DNA of 64,000 nucleotides, from assembly GCA_905250125.1 (NCBI GenBank), contig CAJNOL010000100.1, forward strand, positions 124,001 to 188,000. The letters run 5' to 3'. The DNA comes from Rotaria sordida (lineage: Eukaryota > Rotifera > Eurotatoria > Philodinida > Philodinidae). The notes beneath the pieces were generated by a model, which worked only from the letters and a program-made list of their open reading frames with translations, did not search any database and was not told where the DNA came from. Position numbers and translations under genes: made by a program. Numbering within the stretch: position 1 is the stretch's first letter; every line of letters starts with the position of its first letter. Positions 35,846 to 47,248 of the stretch are shown here, one piece after another.

Positions 35846-36192
35846 CTGACATGCCAATTTTTGTACTAATTTTGTACAAACAAGAAATAAACTACTTAGC
35901 TTTTCTGTTCATGCGAGTTTCCACCGTAATTTTCATAAAAATTCGAGCTCTTGCTCATTTTCTGAACAAATTTTAAAGTTTTTTAGAGAAAAACTTTTAT
36001 AAAATATATGAAACAATGAAAAAGAAGAGCAAAAATACCTTAAAAACTTGAAATTTTGCCTAAAAAATGAACAAAAACTGGTGTCTTCACAAAAGTTACG
36101 GTGGAAACTCACATAGACAAAAAAAAGCTGAACCGTTTGTTTCCTTTCGGTACAAAATTAGTACAAAAATAGACATGTCTGTCTCCTTGGGA
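35846..36192. mobile_element. Fold-back palindrome, about 345 bp
   Basis: The left arm (GCAGACTGACATG...TTTTTGTACTAATTTTGTAC...GCGAGTTTCCACCGTAA) is mirrored by the right arm (TTACGGTGGAAACTCACA...GTACAAAATTAGTACAAAAATAGACATGTCTGTCTCC). The centre is near 36015. No coding capacity. It lies only 28 bp from the CpG-rich MITE. Confidence 0.8.
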
Positions 36193-37170
36193 AGATTCAT
36201 TTCAGCCAATACAGAACAAAGGAAGATACATCATTATCTATTATAAATCTGAATAATCTCATTTTACTACACAAGCCCTTCAAAGCTACACAGCATGATG
36301 CTATGCGTAAAGAATGCTTTTCTTGTCTTCAAAGGTGAAGAAAAGAAAGTACTTTTTCGATCCTTGTGAATCAATAAAAATCAAAGTACTCAAGAAAAGA
36401 TGCAACATCAAGTCCTAGATCGTTAACAGAAAACCAATAATACAATGTGTGGTACTTATATTTAAAATCCTATCTAAACTTTTGCTTAGTATATTCCTCG
36501 ACAAGGTTTTATTATTACAGTGTTGTAATTAGTGAGCATTATCTTTGACAAACATAATGCAATATTGTATTCCATTTCTCCTATGTAGGTTGGGAAACTT
36601 TATGATTGTTACTGTCACGTGCATGAAATTTATCATATATCAAACTGATGATAGTCGTTAGTCAATAAGTCTATCGGAGAACGTTAGTGTAGAGTATATA
36701 TTGTGAATCATAAACAATCATTACAAAATTGCGAGTTTCAATAATATTCGAGAAGTAATCGTAAAAAACCGTCTTCTTTGAGGATTTCATTGCAATTTCA
36801 TTTCACAATTGATCGGACTAATATATCACGATAAAATGGTCGGTTTTTAGACGATCATCATTACATAGGAAGATATAAAGCTAGTATTTTTTATGTTTAA
36901 TTATTTTTGTATAAATTAATCAAACTTTCAGTAAATAACTAGTTATTGAGAAGATCATTATCTATACTATGTTCAGATATGACCTAATGAATAAAAAACA
37001 ATAGATGTAATACACTGTAATTCAACTAAACCGTCAACTTCTTTTCAACAATAAAAATATTACAGTAAATTGAGCAATACAAATATATCATACATCAGAT
37101 TTTTTTTAGGTAATGTATCTCTTAATGTTTAAGAAAGTGTATCTTCACATCCAATATAGTTCACTGATGA
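36193..37170. other. Intergenic, 3' of the ABC transporter
   Basis: AT-rich; nothing recognised. Confidence 0.4.
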
Positions 37171-40100
37171 TCAATGTAAATTGTTATGAGCAAGCATTTT
37201 ATAATAAGCACCATATCGTTGTGTCAATTCTGTATGAGTACCACTTTCCACTATATGTCCTCTATCAAGTACACAAATCAAATCACATGAACGAATAGTT
37301 GAAAGACGATGAGCAATAATAAGTGATGTTCGACTAGGGTCTTCTCTTTGAACTTTTTCAAGAGCATCTTGTACAATCTAAAATTGATCAATGAAGATGA
37401 AACTTTAATTGATAAATAGAAAAATAAACAAACTTGTTCGTTGTATGAATCCATAGCACTTGTAGCTTCATCTAAAAGCAATACTTTAGGCCGACGAATA
37501 AGAACTCGAGCAATGGCAATACGTTGCTTCTCACCACCTGACAGAAAACTGCCTTTTAACCCTACCTTCGTTTCATAACCCTAAACATATCATGCAATAG
37601 GAATAGATAAATTATAGAATTTTTCTCATTTTTTAACCTGAGGTAATTGTTCAATAAATTGATGAATGTTAGCTCTACTTGCTGCATTAATAATATCTTC
37701 CATTGGAACATTTTCTAAACCATATGCAATATTTTCAGCAATTGTTAAATCGAACAAAATAGGTTCTTGACTGACAAGACCGAATTGAGAACGGACCCAA
37801 TGAAGGTTTAGTTGTCGAATATCAATGCCATCAAGAAGCTAGATTAAGTGGACAAATTTTATATAATTACTTAAACTATACGTTGAAGAATACTAACTAG
37901 TCGACCTTTTGTAACATCATAGAATCGTTCCAACAGTTGAATTATTGTTGATTTTCCACATCCTGATGCACCTGTATACATCATATTACGTAATTAATAT
38001 TTCAAAGAAACAGTTAATTCAAACATACCAACAAGAGCCACACGTTGACCTTATCAGTGAATAAAAATTTCTAATAAATCGGTTAAGTCGAATCTTATCT
38101 CACTTACCTGGCTTGATATTCAATTGAAATTTGTTAAGAATAATAGATGTTGGCCGAGTTGGATAGATAAATTTGACTTGATCAAATTTTATCTCTCCAT
38201 GAAAATCAATCTACACAAATCATATTATATTCATGGCATGTGGATGACTGAAAGGAAATGATTATCGTCTATATTCTCTTACCAATTCTTGCCCTTCAAT
38301 AGATGTATTATCGATAGTTGGTTTTCGATCAAATAAATCAAAAAATGTTTCAGCAGCCGAAATTGATGCAGCGATACGGCTAGATCTAGAATGGAGATAG
38401 TAGAAGAAAAAAAGCAAAGTAGAGATTGAAAATGTTACATCATTCCAATGAGTCTTAGTGTTTGCATCGAAAAAACAGCAAAAGCAAAGACCCTAATAAA
38501 TGGAAAAGATAACAAAACATTATCTCTAGATTATTAACCTATAGCTTCAATTACATTATAATATGGTTCGAGGAAAGTTTGTTCTTTTCAACAAGGATGA
38601 GAGCACGCCAGTATATAAATGCCATAGTATACACATCTACTGTCCAGAATATGCCATATGCCATTGAAGATAGTATCAAAGGTTTCCAAGATAGTCTATG
38701 ACAAAGCAAGATTGATTAAAAATCTATATATATATATAAGATTTGATTGACTAACAGAAATACTTGACGAATAATTTCAGAATATTGTCGTAACACTTCC
38801 TTTTCTATTGACAATTGTTTTACTGTACGTATATTGTGAATCACTTCAACAGCAAGCTGCATAATGAACAGCAAGAATGAATATAGTGCTTTCATTTATC
38901 AAGCAATTCATGATAAAATAATTTTCTCTACAAAAAAAAAGACTATTAGCTAAAACTTGATCTTACCGTGCTTGCTCGTCTGATAATATGATCAGATTGT
39001 TGATCTACCCATATACGTAAGCACACTTCCCCATAGGTGACTATGCATAGAATAAAAAGAGGGCCAAAAACGATCAATGTTAGTTGCCAACTTATGAAGC
39101 ATCCAAAGAGAATTCCAAAAAATGACAGTGCGAGAATTTCACAGACGACTCCTAATCGTGTACCAATCATCTCTTGAACGGCTGATGCATCCAAAGAAAG
39201 ACGAGTACAAATTGCACCAGAACTATTTTCAGGTCGATCGAAATAAGCAACTTCTTGACGAAGAAGACATGCAAAAGCTTTCGAACGAATACGTTGCGTC
39301 AATTTTGATCCTGATATGGCAAAAGCTGTATACTATAGAAAGGAGTGAATAAATCATTGATCGAATTCAGAAGCAGCATTTTTACCTGAATGAAACGAAG
39401 AATCAATACGAAAACACCCAAAAGTAAAAAAAGAAAACTGATAATCAACACTTGATGATGTCTTTCAGAGATTGAACAATATTTGAATGCCTAAATAATA
39501 AGCAAATTGACAAAAAAACGATGTATAGTGTCAATCGTTTTTCCCAATATTTAACTGGATGGATTACTCACATCAATTATTTTGACAAGTAAAAATGCGA
39601 ATAATGGTTGAGCGGTTCCATTGAGTAAACACGCTATACAACCAATCAAGATCGTAATCCATTCAGAACTATTCATTGACAAGAGCCTTAAAAAGGCAAA
39701 TCTTCGCTTGAATGGTTTTAAACTTTGCTAAAAGAGAGATTATCAATAATGTTTTTTATAAATAATTGCAGTAATATTTGTACTTTGTTCACATCAATAG
39801 TGTGACTATCACTAAGTAGGCGAGAGCGTTCCACTGTGCAACAGAAAAAAACAAAGAAAAATGAAGACTATTCCTATTAGAATATTAGCATACATATCGA
39901 CTTTTCTTCTTCTTCTATAGCTTTTTGTATGCTAGTTATATCATCTTTATCATCATCGACTTTTTCCATTTGTTGACATTTGACCATTGCTTGATATTTA
40001 CCATCTTTTTTTGCCATCAACGTTTCATGTGTGCCTTGCTCAATTACACTTCCATTATCCAATACATATATTTGATGCGCATTTTGAATTGTGGTTAAAC

Positions 40101-43100
40101 GATGAGCAATAACAATAGTTGTACGACCTATACAGAATGTTATATCAATAAGATAAGTAGAAAAAACAATTGTTACCTTTGCATGCTCGATCTAGCGCTT
40201 CTTGAACAATTTTTTCACTGGCATTATCAAGTGCACTTGTTGCTTCATCCAATAAAAGAAATGTAGGCTGTTTGACAAGAGCACGAGCTAATGCAATACG
40301 TTGTTTTTCACCACCACTCAACTGTATACCACGTTCGCCAACAAGTGTTTCATATTTCTAAACAAGAAATAGTGATACATATATGTAGATAAATGTAAAT
40401 ATTTGGTGCAAACATCTGGTAATTGCATAATGAAATTATGTGCATTTGCTTCTCGTGCTGCTTGCTCGATTTCTGCTTGTGATGCATTTAATTTACCAAA
40501 ACGAATATTTTCATAAATACTCATACCAAACAGAATCTATGACAATAGTAAAAACAAATAGAAACCGAGAATAGAAAAATGACAAAGAAGCATACGGGTT
40601 CTTGACTAACAACTCCAATGTTTTGTCGAAGGTGTTGGATATTGTAGTCTGTTATCGGTCGATCATCGATCGTTATTCGACCCGATGAAGGTTCGTAGTA
40701 ACGAAGAAAAAGTGATATACAGGTACTTTTTCCTATGTGTAAAATTTGAATACAAATGAGATCTACTTTAATCTTTTTGTTTGGGAAAATATTTACCACA
40801 GCCACTTGAGCCTACGAGAGCAGTCGTTTGACCAGCACGAGCAATAAGAGAGAGATTACGCAGAACTGGTACATCTTTTCGAGATGGATACATAAAGTTG
40901 ACATTGTCAAATCCAATATTACCATTGATTTTATAAATCTGTTCTGTATCCTCTTTCCATACATCTGTTTCATTGACACTTGCATCATTTCCCTATATCA
41001 TGTAAACAAATAGAGAATACTACTATCGATATGGAATTTCAATTTATTCACAATTACCTCGTCAATAAGTCGAAACACCGCTGCTGCTGCACCTCGAGCT
41101 TCTGAAAATGACTGAAAAAAAGGACCAATAAAACTGAAGAAACTTAAGCAATCTGCAAAGACGAAGATAACCTGCATCAAAATAGTAGTCATATATTCAT
41201 TTCCTTGATGACTAATTATATGAAATACTCACGACAAGAATATCACTAATATTCAAACTCTGATGTAATTTGTCTGACATAAAAAGAGAACCAAAGATAA
41301 AACCAATTGTATAAACTAGATAAGTTGTTAGAGATATCCATCCAGTATAAACCCCAAATATTGCACCTTGCCGTATACCACTCCAACGAGTAGAATACAA
41401 TTCTCTTTCGTATCTAAATACAATAAATATAACAACATGTTTTATGATATCAAATAGGTAAACTATTTTGTATATGTTTCTTTACCGTTTTTGTTCAAAC
41501 TTGCTACTATTGAGAGAAAGAACAGTTCTTAGTGAACTAAACACTTCTTGAACGATTTGTCCCGCTTTCGAATATGTCATTAACTCATTCATTGTTTCAC
41601 TAGCAGTGAACTGTAACAATTCATAGAGATTTAATTGATTGAACAACATTTCATACCTTAGAAAACACAAATGAACTACCAATCACCAAAGGTATCAAAC
41701 ATAGCATTATCGAAGTCAATTGCCAGTTGACAGCGAAAGATACTATTAAACAACCAATAATACTAAGTAACGTTACCATCAATACTAAGAATTCAAAACC
41801 AACACCTTTATCGATCTTTGCAATGTTACTATACAAGAATTGAATTATATGAATTTATTTTATATAAAATACCCCAATAGCTTACTCAAATAGTTTAGTA
41901 TTGAGTTGACTAGTCGGGTTGGTGTCCATGTAACGAATGTTCTAAAAACAGAAAGGAAAAGAGTCAGAGATGAGCAAATTCGACCGAGTGTTACTTTAAT
42001 TCTACTTCTATTCCTCGAATTCAACTCCATTTATATTTTCCAAATTCTAATCCAACTATAAATTTACGTTTTTTGAAAATCCTACTACAACTCTGGCTGT
42101 AAAAATTTATATTCTACCTAATCTTTATGTGGATGCGAGTCTGGACACATATGTCTGCCTGGATGTGCGTAAGAGAGGACCCACACTCGCACTCATGTCC
42201 CACATCGACACCCTCAACCTTCAAGATATCCCTTTTCGATCTCAATGACTTTTTCCCTATAGATATTAGCTAGTATTCTAGTAGAAAACTCTAAAAATAT
42301 TTCAGTCATTATTGAGATTTAGTCGAGCTATTGAGTTGTTAATATATGTATTTGCTAGAGACTCCTGTAGGTCCCTTGAGTTTTTGACAAATTATGTTTC
42401 TCAATTTCGTCTTGAGACTATCTCTATTTGAAGGTCTCATATGCAGTGACTTGTATAAAGAGTTTCAGAGTTTATAGATTTTGTATCGTAGAGATACGAG
42501 CTTTTCAAAGTGTGCTGAAAAATACAAGAATATTTTGAAAGCTTCGTATTTCAGCGATATGAAGTCTGGAACTCTGAGATTCTTCGTGCAAGCTATTATA
42601 TCTGAGACCTCCGGACAGAGATAATATCAAGACAAAATTCAAAAGCGCGGGTTCTTTCGAACATGTGAAGTCCCATGTGGGTGTCTGACAAATAGACATA
42701 TTAAAAATTCAAGAGCTGCATCAAATCTCAATCGAAACAGAAATCCTTTATTAATTTTCACTAGAATACTAACTAGTATTTATGTGCAAAAAATTATTGA
42801 AATCGGAAGGCGACATCCTATGAGACTCTCTAGTATATAAACTCAATTCTACTCCAACTTTTATAGATAATAGTACCAACTCCGAGTTGAAGTGGCGCAT
42901 TCCTAGAGTGGATAAGATCGTTTCTATACACAGTAATCTAGAGAATAAGTAATACGATTGCAATAACTACCTGAGTTCATCAATATTTCTTTAGCATCGT
43001 TATCAGAAATGCACTATCTGAACTTCAGTTTCCCAGAAATATTTCTAGTTTTACTGTTTGTAAAACTATATCAATCATGAAGATGTCTGTCTTCATAATT

Positions 43101-44729
43101 GTAAAGCTATTATCTACTGAGCTTGAAAGCTTCTCAAAAACAGTTCATGATTGCAATCACTATATAAAATTTCAAAACGATTACATTTGTATCAGCTTCT
43201 AAGAAAGCATGTAATATGTGAGTGGCAGCGAGGTTGAGCACATTTTGTACTGTTTTCTTAAATCGTCACTTTTAGATCTAGAAGCTCTAGGAATACAGGA
43301 ATCTCGAAGTATATATTTAGCTAATTTCTCGGATTTTCTAGAATTACTAATTTGTGAATGGTGAAGATTTCTTAATACAAATGAATATAAGATGTTATCA
43401 ATTTAAAGAAAAGATAAGAAAAGACTAAAATTAAATTTTGGAACAAGTTTTTCTATAGATGGAAGTCCTTATAACTTACACGTTGAACAAGTGACCGAAA
43501 CAGGGAAGTATTCATACGAAATATCTGTCGTCTCATACTAATAGTCCAAATTAAATTATTAATCGAATCGGCCAGATATTCAACAGTAGCAATAACTACA
43601 TTGGCAAAGACAAAAAAAAACGCAATTTTTAATATTTATTATGATCAAATTGTTAAGTTGAGTTCACTTACTGAATAGCCAGTAAACTTTGTTCATAACT
43701 TTTTCTCGAAATGAAGGTATTGATGTAGCTAAAGTTGATGATAAAATTACATCACCATAATTGTGCAATCTAAGGTGAAAAAGCTGTTAGCACAATTCTG
43801 TGAGATTATAATGTGAAACACGATGTAGCTGCTGCTACTAATCACTAGAGATTGCTTTATTCTATCTATTTTGGAACGCATCTCTTCATCATCCTTGTTA
43901 CTGAATCGTCTAGAAACGCAATAAGCAAGTAGTTGAAATATTAGAACGGGACCTTATTGATATACGGTCTGTGATGGTATATCTGAGTCCGTTACGGACA
44001 ATGATGACTTTTGTGTAGTGTCTCTCACAGTCTGTGAGGAGGGATCCAAATTTTCACCCTGCATACTTCAACACTCATTTTCGATCGTGTTTCACAAAAG
44101 TACTGAAGGAAAATAAAAGAAATACATATGAACCGATGATAGTTTTTAGTGAATTACTTATGTGACGAAGCATTGTTGAATATATTGAGATCGATGCTTT
44201 GAAAATATGTATTGTTTCTTTTAATTATAGCTATTGAATTTTGCGTTTGTTGATCACATGTATCACCAAATGATTCAATAGCAAATATTCCTGTGAGCCG
44301 ACCGAAGAGAACCAGTATAGCTAGAACACAACCTGTTTGCAGCACTATCAAACACATGGCAATGAACATCAAAACAAAATCGATACGATTTGCAAACCGA
44401 AACTACAATAAAATCGAATACATCAATCTGTTTGCATTTCGTTGGAATAGACTTACTAAATGGAAAATACCAACTGGTTCATCTTTGGCACTATGTTCAG
44501 TATCATCGTCTAATTTGATATAATTATTATCGTTCTCTTTTCTACTGAAACATCGTCGCCAATCAGCAAAACTACAAACAATGATAAATTTATTGCATTT
44601 TTCTCGAAGTTTGTCATTTATTGGATCATACCTGTTGGTCAAAACTTGTTTGTTGTTCCCATTATCGTCATCATTATCAGAAATAGATAATTTATTGAAT
44701 GCGTTTAGCAGCGGTTGTTTATTACTCAT
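37171..44729 (-). CDS. ABCB-type full ABC transporter (P-glycoprotein-like), with apparent 1-bp lesions
   Basis: More than twenty short exons on the minus strand run from ATG at 44729 ([11 protein letters not shown]) to TGA at 37171. The order is TMD1-NBD1-TMD2-NBD2, typical of multidrug exporters in the plasma membrane. NBD1 has GSSGCGKST (split by an intron near 40797), the VSQEP Q-loop, [22 protein letters not shown] and IAHRL. NBD2 has GASGCGKST (37940s), [31 protein letters not shown] and AHRLST. One exon is only 21 bp (38029-38049). A linker rich in Asp/Glu (about 39880-39990) follows NBD1. The TMD1 intron 41945-43480 is long because of a fold-back insertion; a MITE lies at 43812-44096. 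In TMD2, at the T4 run 38585-38588, the frame must shift by one base to continue into [16 protein letters not shown]. The next splice junction (near 38493) also needs one extra base. Either these are assembly homopolymer errors or the gene is damaged. Confidence 0.9.
38490..38692 (-). other. Frameshift zone in the transporter's second membrane domain
   Basis: Reading minus-strand, the frame holds through [13 protein letters not shown] and YWRALILVE, then must skip phase inside GAAAAG (plus-strand T4 at 38585-38588) to read [16 protein letters not shown]. The next exon ([16 protein letters not shown]) is out of phase by one more base at its TTAG-GGTC acceptor. Both points are homopolymers one base shorter than phase requires. 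Confidence 0.7.
42222..42828. mobile_element. Fold-back palindrome, about 600 bp, in an ABC transporter intron
   Basis: The left arm blocks TTTTCGATCTCAATGACTTTTT, ATATTAGCTAGTATTCTAGT, GACTATCTCT..GAAGGTCTCA and GAGATACGAGCTTTTCAAA are all mirrored in the right arm, with a centre near 42520. The right arm from GAAAGCTTCGTAT to TGCAAGCTATT also resembles the 15.6-kb element read from its centre. No coding capacity; it lies within the 41945-43480 intron. Confidence 0.8.
43812..44096. mobile_element. MITE, 285 bp, TGTGAAACACGAT ends (copy 1)
   Basis: Begins TGTGAAACACGAT and ends ATCGTGTTTCACA, a 13-bp inverted match. Internal blocks (TCTTCATCATCC, GAAACG.AATAA..AAGTA, TTATTGA.ATACGGTCT, TCTGTGA.GA) are shared with 50400-50951. 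It lies in an intron of the ABC transporter gene. Confidence 0.75.
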
Positions 44730-44919
44730 TTTATTTTCTTTTTTTAACACGACTCTCATGAAAAGTATTGACGAAAAGGATGAAAAAGTACCTTCGGACG
44801 TGGCAATCAACGTAATATACTTGAGTGATCACGCGTTATTTTTTTTTTCATGGCTACTTGAATAAAAACATATTAATCATACCGCCTGATTGAAAAAAAT
44901 CGATTAAATGACGAATTCA

Positions 44920-45806
44920 CGAGAGTGGTATCACTAGAAAGAGCGCAAAAAAACTGAGTATCACCCGAAAATATGAGCTCAGGGTATGGTGTAATCCCAG
45001 GCAAAAATTTTTAAAATACTATTCTCTGCAAGAATGACTTTGTTGTTCTCTCTATGTATTTTTTTTCGTTCCTTCAGCTGCGATGATGTATATATTCACA
45101 TGTGACAGAACGAAAAGAAAAATTTTTCATACGAATGATGATAAGAGATACGAGCTTGTATCGTTCTACATAAAGATATGTGAAAAAAAATCTATTTAAA
45201 ATAAATTAAATAGTAAATAATATAGTTTTTCATAGAGTATATATGAATTTTAAAGTCCAGTAGCATTCTCTCTAGTTATAGCATAATGTGTTCTTTCAAT
45301 CGTCTTAGATTCAATTTACCTTCAAAGTTTCAAANNNNNNNNNNAATTAAGTTGTTTATATTTTCGACTAATAAAAACTATTGAATTAATTTGAAACTTT
45401 GAAGGTAAATTGAATCTAAGACGATTGAAAGAACACATTATGCTATAACTAGAGAGAATGCTACTGGACTTTAAAATTCATATATACTCTATGAAAAACT
45501 ATATTATTTACTATTTAATTTATTTTAAATAGATTTTTTTTCACATATCTTTATGTAGAACGATACAAGCTCGTATCTCTTATCATCATTCGTATGAAAA
45601 ATTTTTCTTTTCGTTCTGTCACATGTGAATATATACATCATCGCAGCTGAAGGAACGAAAAAAAATACATAGAGAGAACAACAAAGTCATTCTTGCAGAG
45701 AATAGTATTTTAAAAATTTTTGCCTGGGATTACACCATACCCTGAGCTCATATTTTCGGGTGATACTCAGTTTTTTTGCGCTCTTTCTCATGATACCACT
45801 CTTGTG
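44920..45806. repeat. Large, essentially identical inverted repeat (arms about 415 bp) around a 10-N gap
   Basis: The sequence 44920-45335 reappears in reverse complement at 45391-45806. I saw no difference across most of the arms, which share landmarks such as GAGCGCAAAAAAACTGAG, GAACGAAAAGAAAAATTTTTC and AAGACGATTGAAAGAACAC. Mismatches accumulate only at the outermost 40 bp. The 55-bp centre contains ten N (45336-45345). The left arm is the immediate upstream region of the ABC transporter gene, so the promoter appears duplicated and inverted. This could be a real bdelloid-type palindrome or an assembly fold-over at the gap. Confidence 0.9.
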
Positions 45807-47248
45807 AATTGGACTTTTAATCGATTTTTTTCGATCAGTTGGTATGCATTTTGTACAGAATTTCTGAAAGGTTATTGCTGAAAAAAGACAAACGAAATGA
45901 TACGAAAATAACAGTATAAAGTGTTATTAATTCTACTTGAGAATCGGAATATCCGCTCGATACTTATGGCCGCAAAGGCTTTCTGAAGAGACTGCACTTT
46001 CGAAATACATACATTTACTCGTTGATTTCATGCGAAATCTTGTATGTTCAGCACTAGAATAACACTGTAATCTATCGACGTTGTTGTATGGATGAGAATA
46101 AAGTACTACATTGTCTATATATGCATCGCGAAATAAGTTGAGCTTTTGTGAATCAATAGAGCATGAAGTATTAGTTATATACTGCATTTATGTCATACAA
46201 ATATTACCGTCGTTTTGCTTGCTCTGTCTCCTGTCGTTCGCAAAGATTTAAGGACGGCGATGAAGAGTCAGTTGAATATTCGGCAGAATGTGCGCTATAA
46301 CACGCAGTTGCCTATTCTTTTTACATTCATTACACAGAGGACAAAATATCAAGGTTGTACTGAACCTCGTTTCTCTCTCTCTCAAAAGCATAGTCCTAGT
46401 CAAACCTAATCTCAAACGACAATTTCACACATCAGCAAGAGCATCTATTTTTCATTCACGACTGAATCGCATTTTCACTTCAAGCTTCGGTTTTAGACAC
46501 GGTCATCGTATCCGTTCTGGTTCCAGTAGCATAATCCGAGTAAAATGCTTTTTTTATTTTTATTTTTTATACATGGTTAGATTGAGGTCAACGAACTAAG
46601 TAACCATATGTATTTCATTATTTTTTTTTTGATAGCCTTTTGATAAAAAAATCGAGTTTTTTCTATCATCCTAAATGATTAAGTTTTCCTAAAAGTACGT
46701 TTTTTATGTTAAAAAACTGATACATTTAGATTTTCCATGAAAGCTGAGTCCGTGAGGCTAATCTTAAATGACCTTCTTAGATTCAGTTATTCATGCTGAA
46801 TCTGAAACAAATACCTCTGAAATTTGAAGGAAACAAAAGAATCAACAATTTGTGAGTTACTTCAAATGAAAAAAGAAAGTTCAGTACACCTCCATACTTT
46901 TTCTGTTCCCCGATATCTTTGATTTTTAGATGTAAATATAGATAATTAGTCTTCTCTTTACGTGTTGTGTACAAATAAATAAAATACAAATAGAATTAAA
47001 TCAAGTAAACTTGCTGAGAAATATGAATTGAAAGACAATAGTCGTAAATATAATGAATCTTATTAGTCTTATTACAAATCAAATGTTAACTAAAACAAAT
47101 ATTAAAATGTGTTCAAATCCAAACGACAAACTTTCTCCAACATTTTCACTTTCTATACGATCACAAGACTTCTAATTCGAACTATTAAGTTTTATTAGAA
47201 CTATATAACTTATATTTTCTATTTTATTTTTTTCCATTCAATGAATTA
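45807..47248. other. Intergenic, no gene recognised
   Basis: Frames of 84-103 codons occur at 45933-46187 (minus) and 46288-46599 (plus) but show no motif, splice support or family resemblance. The rest is AT-rich. No transporter-like exon follows the right arm of the inverted repeat. Confidence 0.45.

Noticed and set aside
45933..46599. 84- and 103-codon frames right of the inverted repeat
   Set aside because: No motif, no splice support, and no similarity to the transporter N-terminus that might have been expected from a duplicated promoter.
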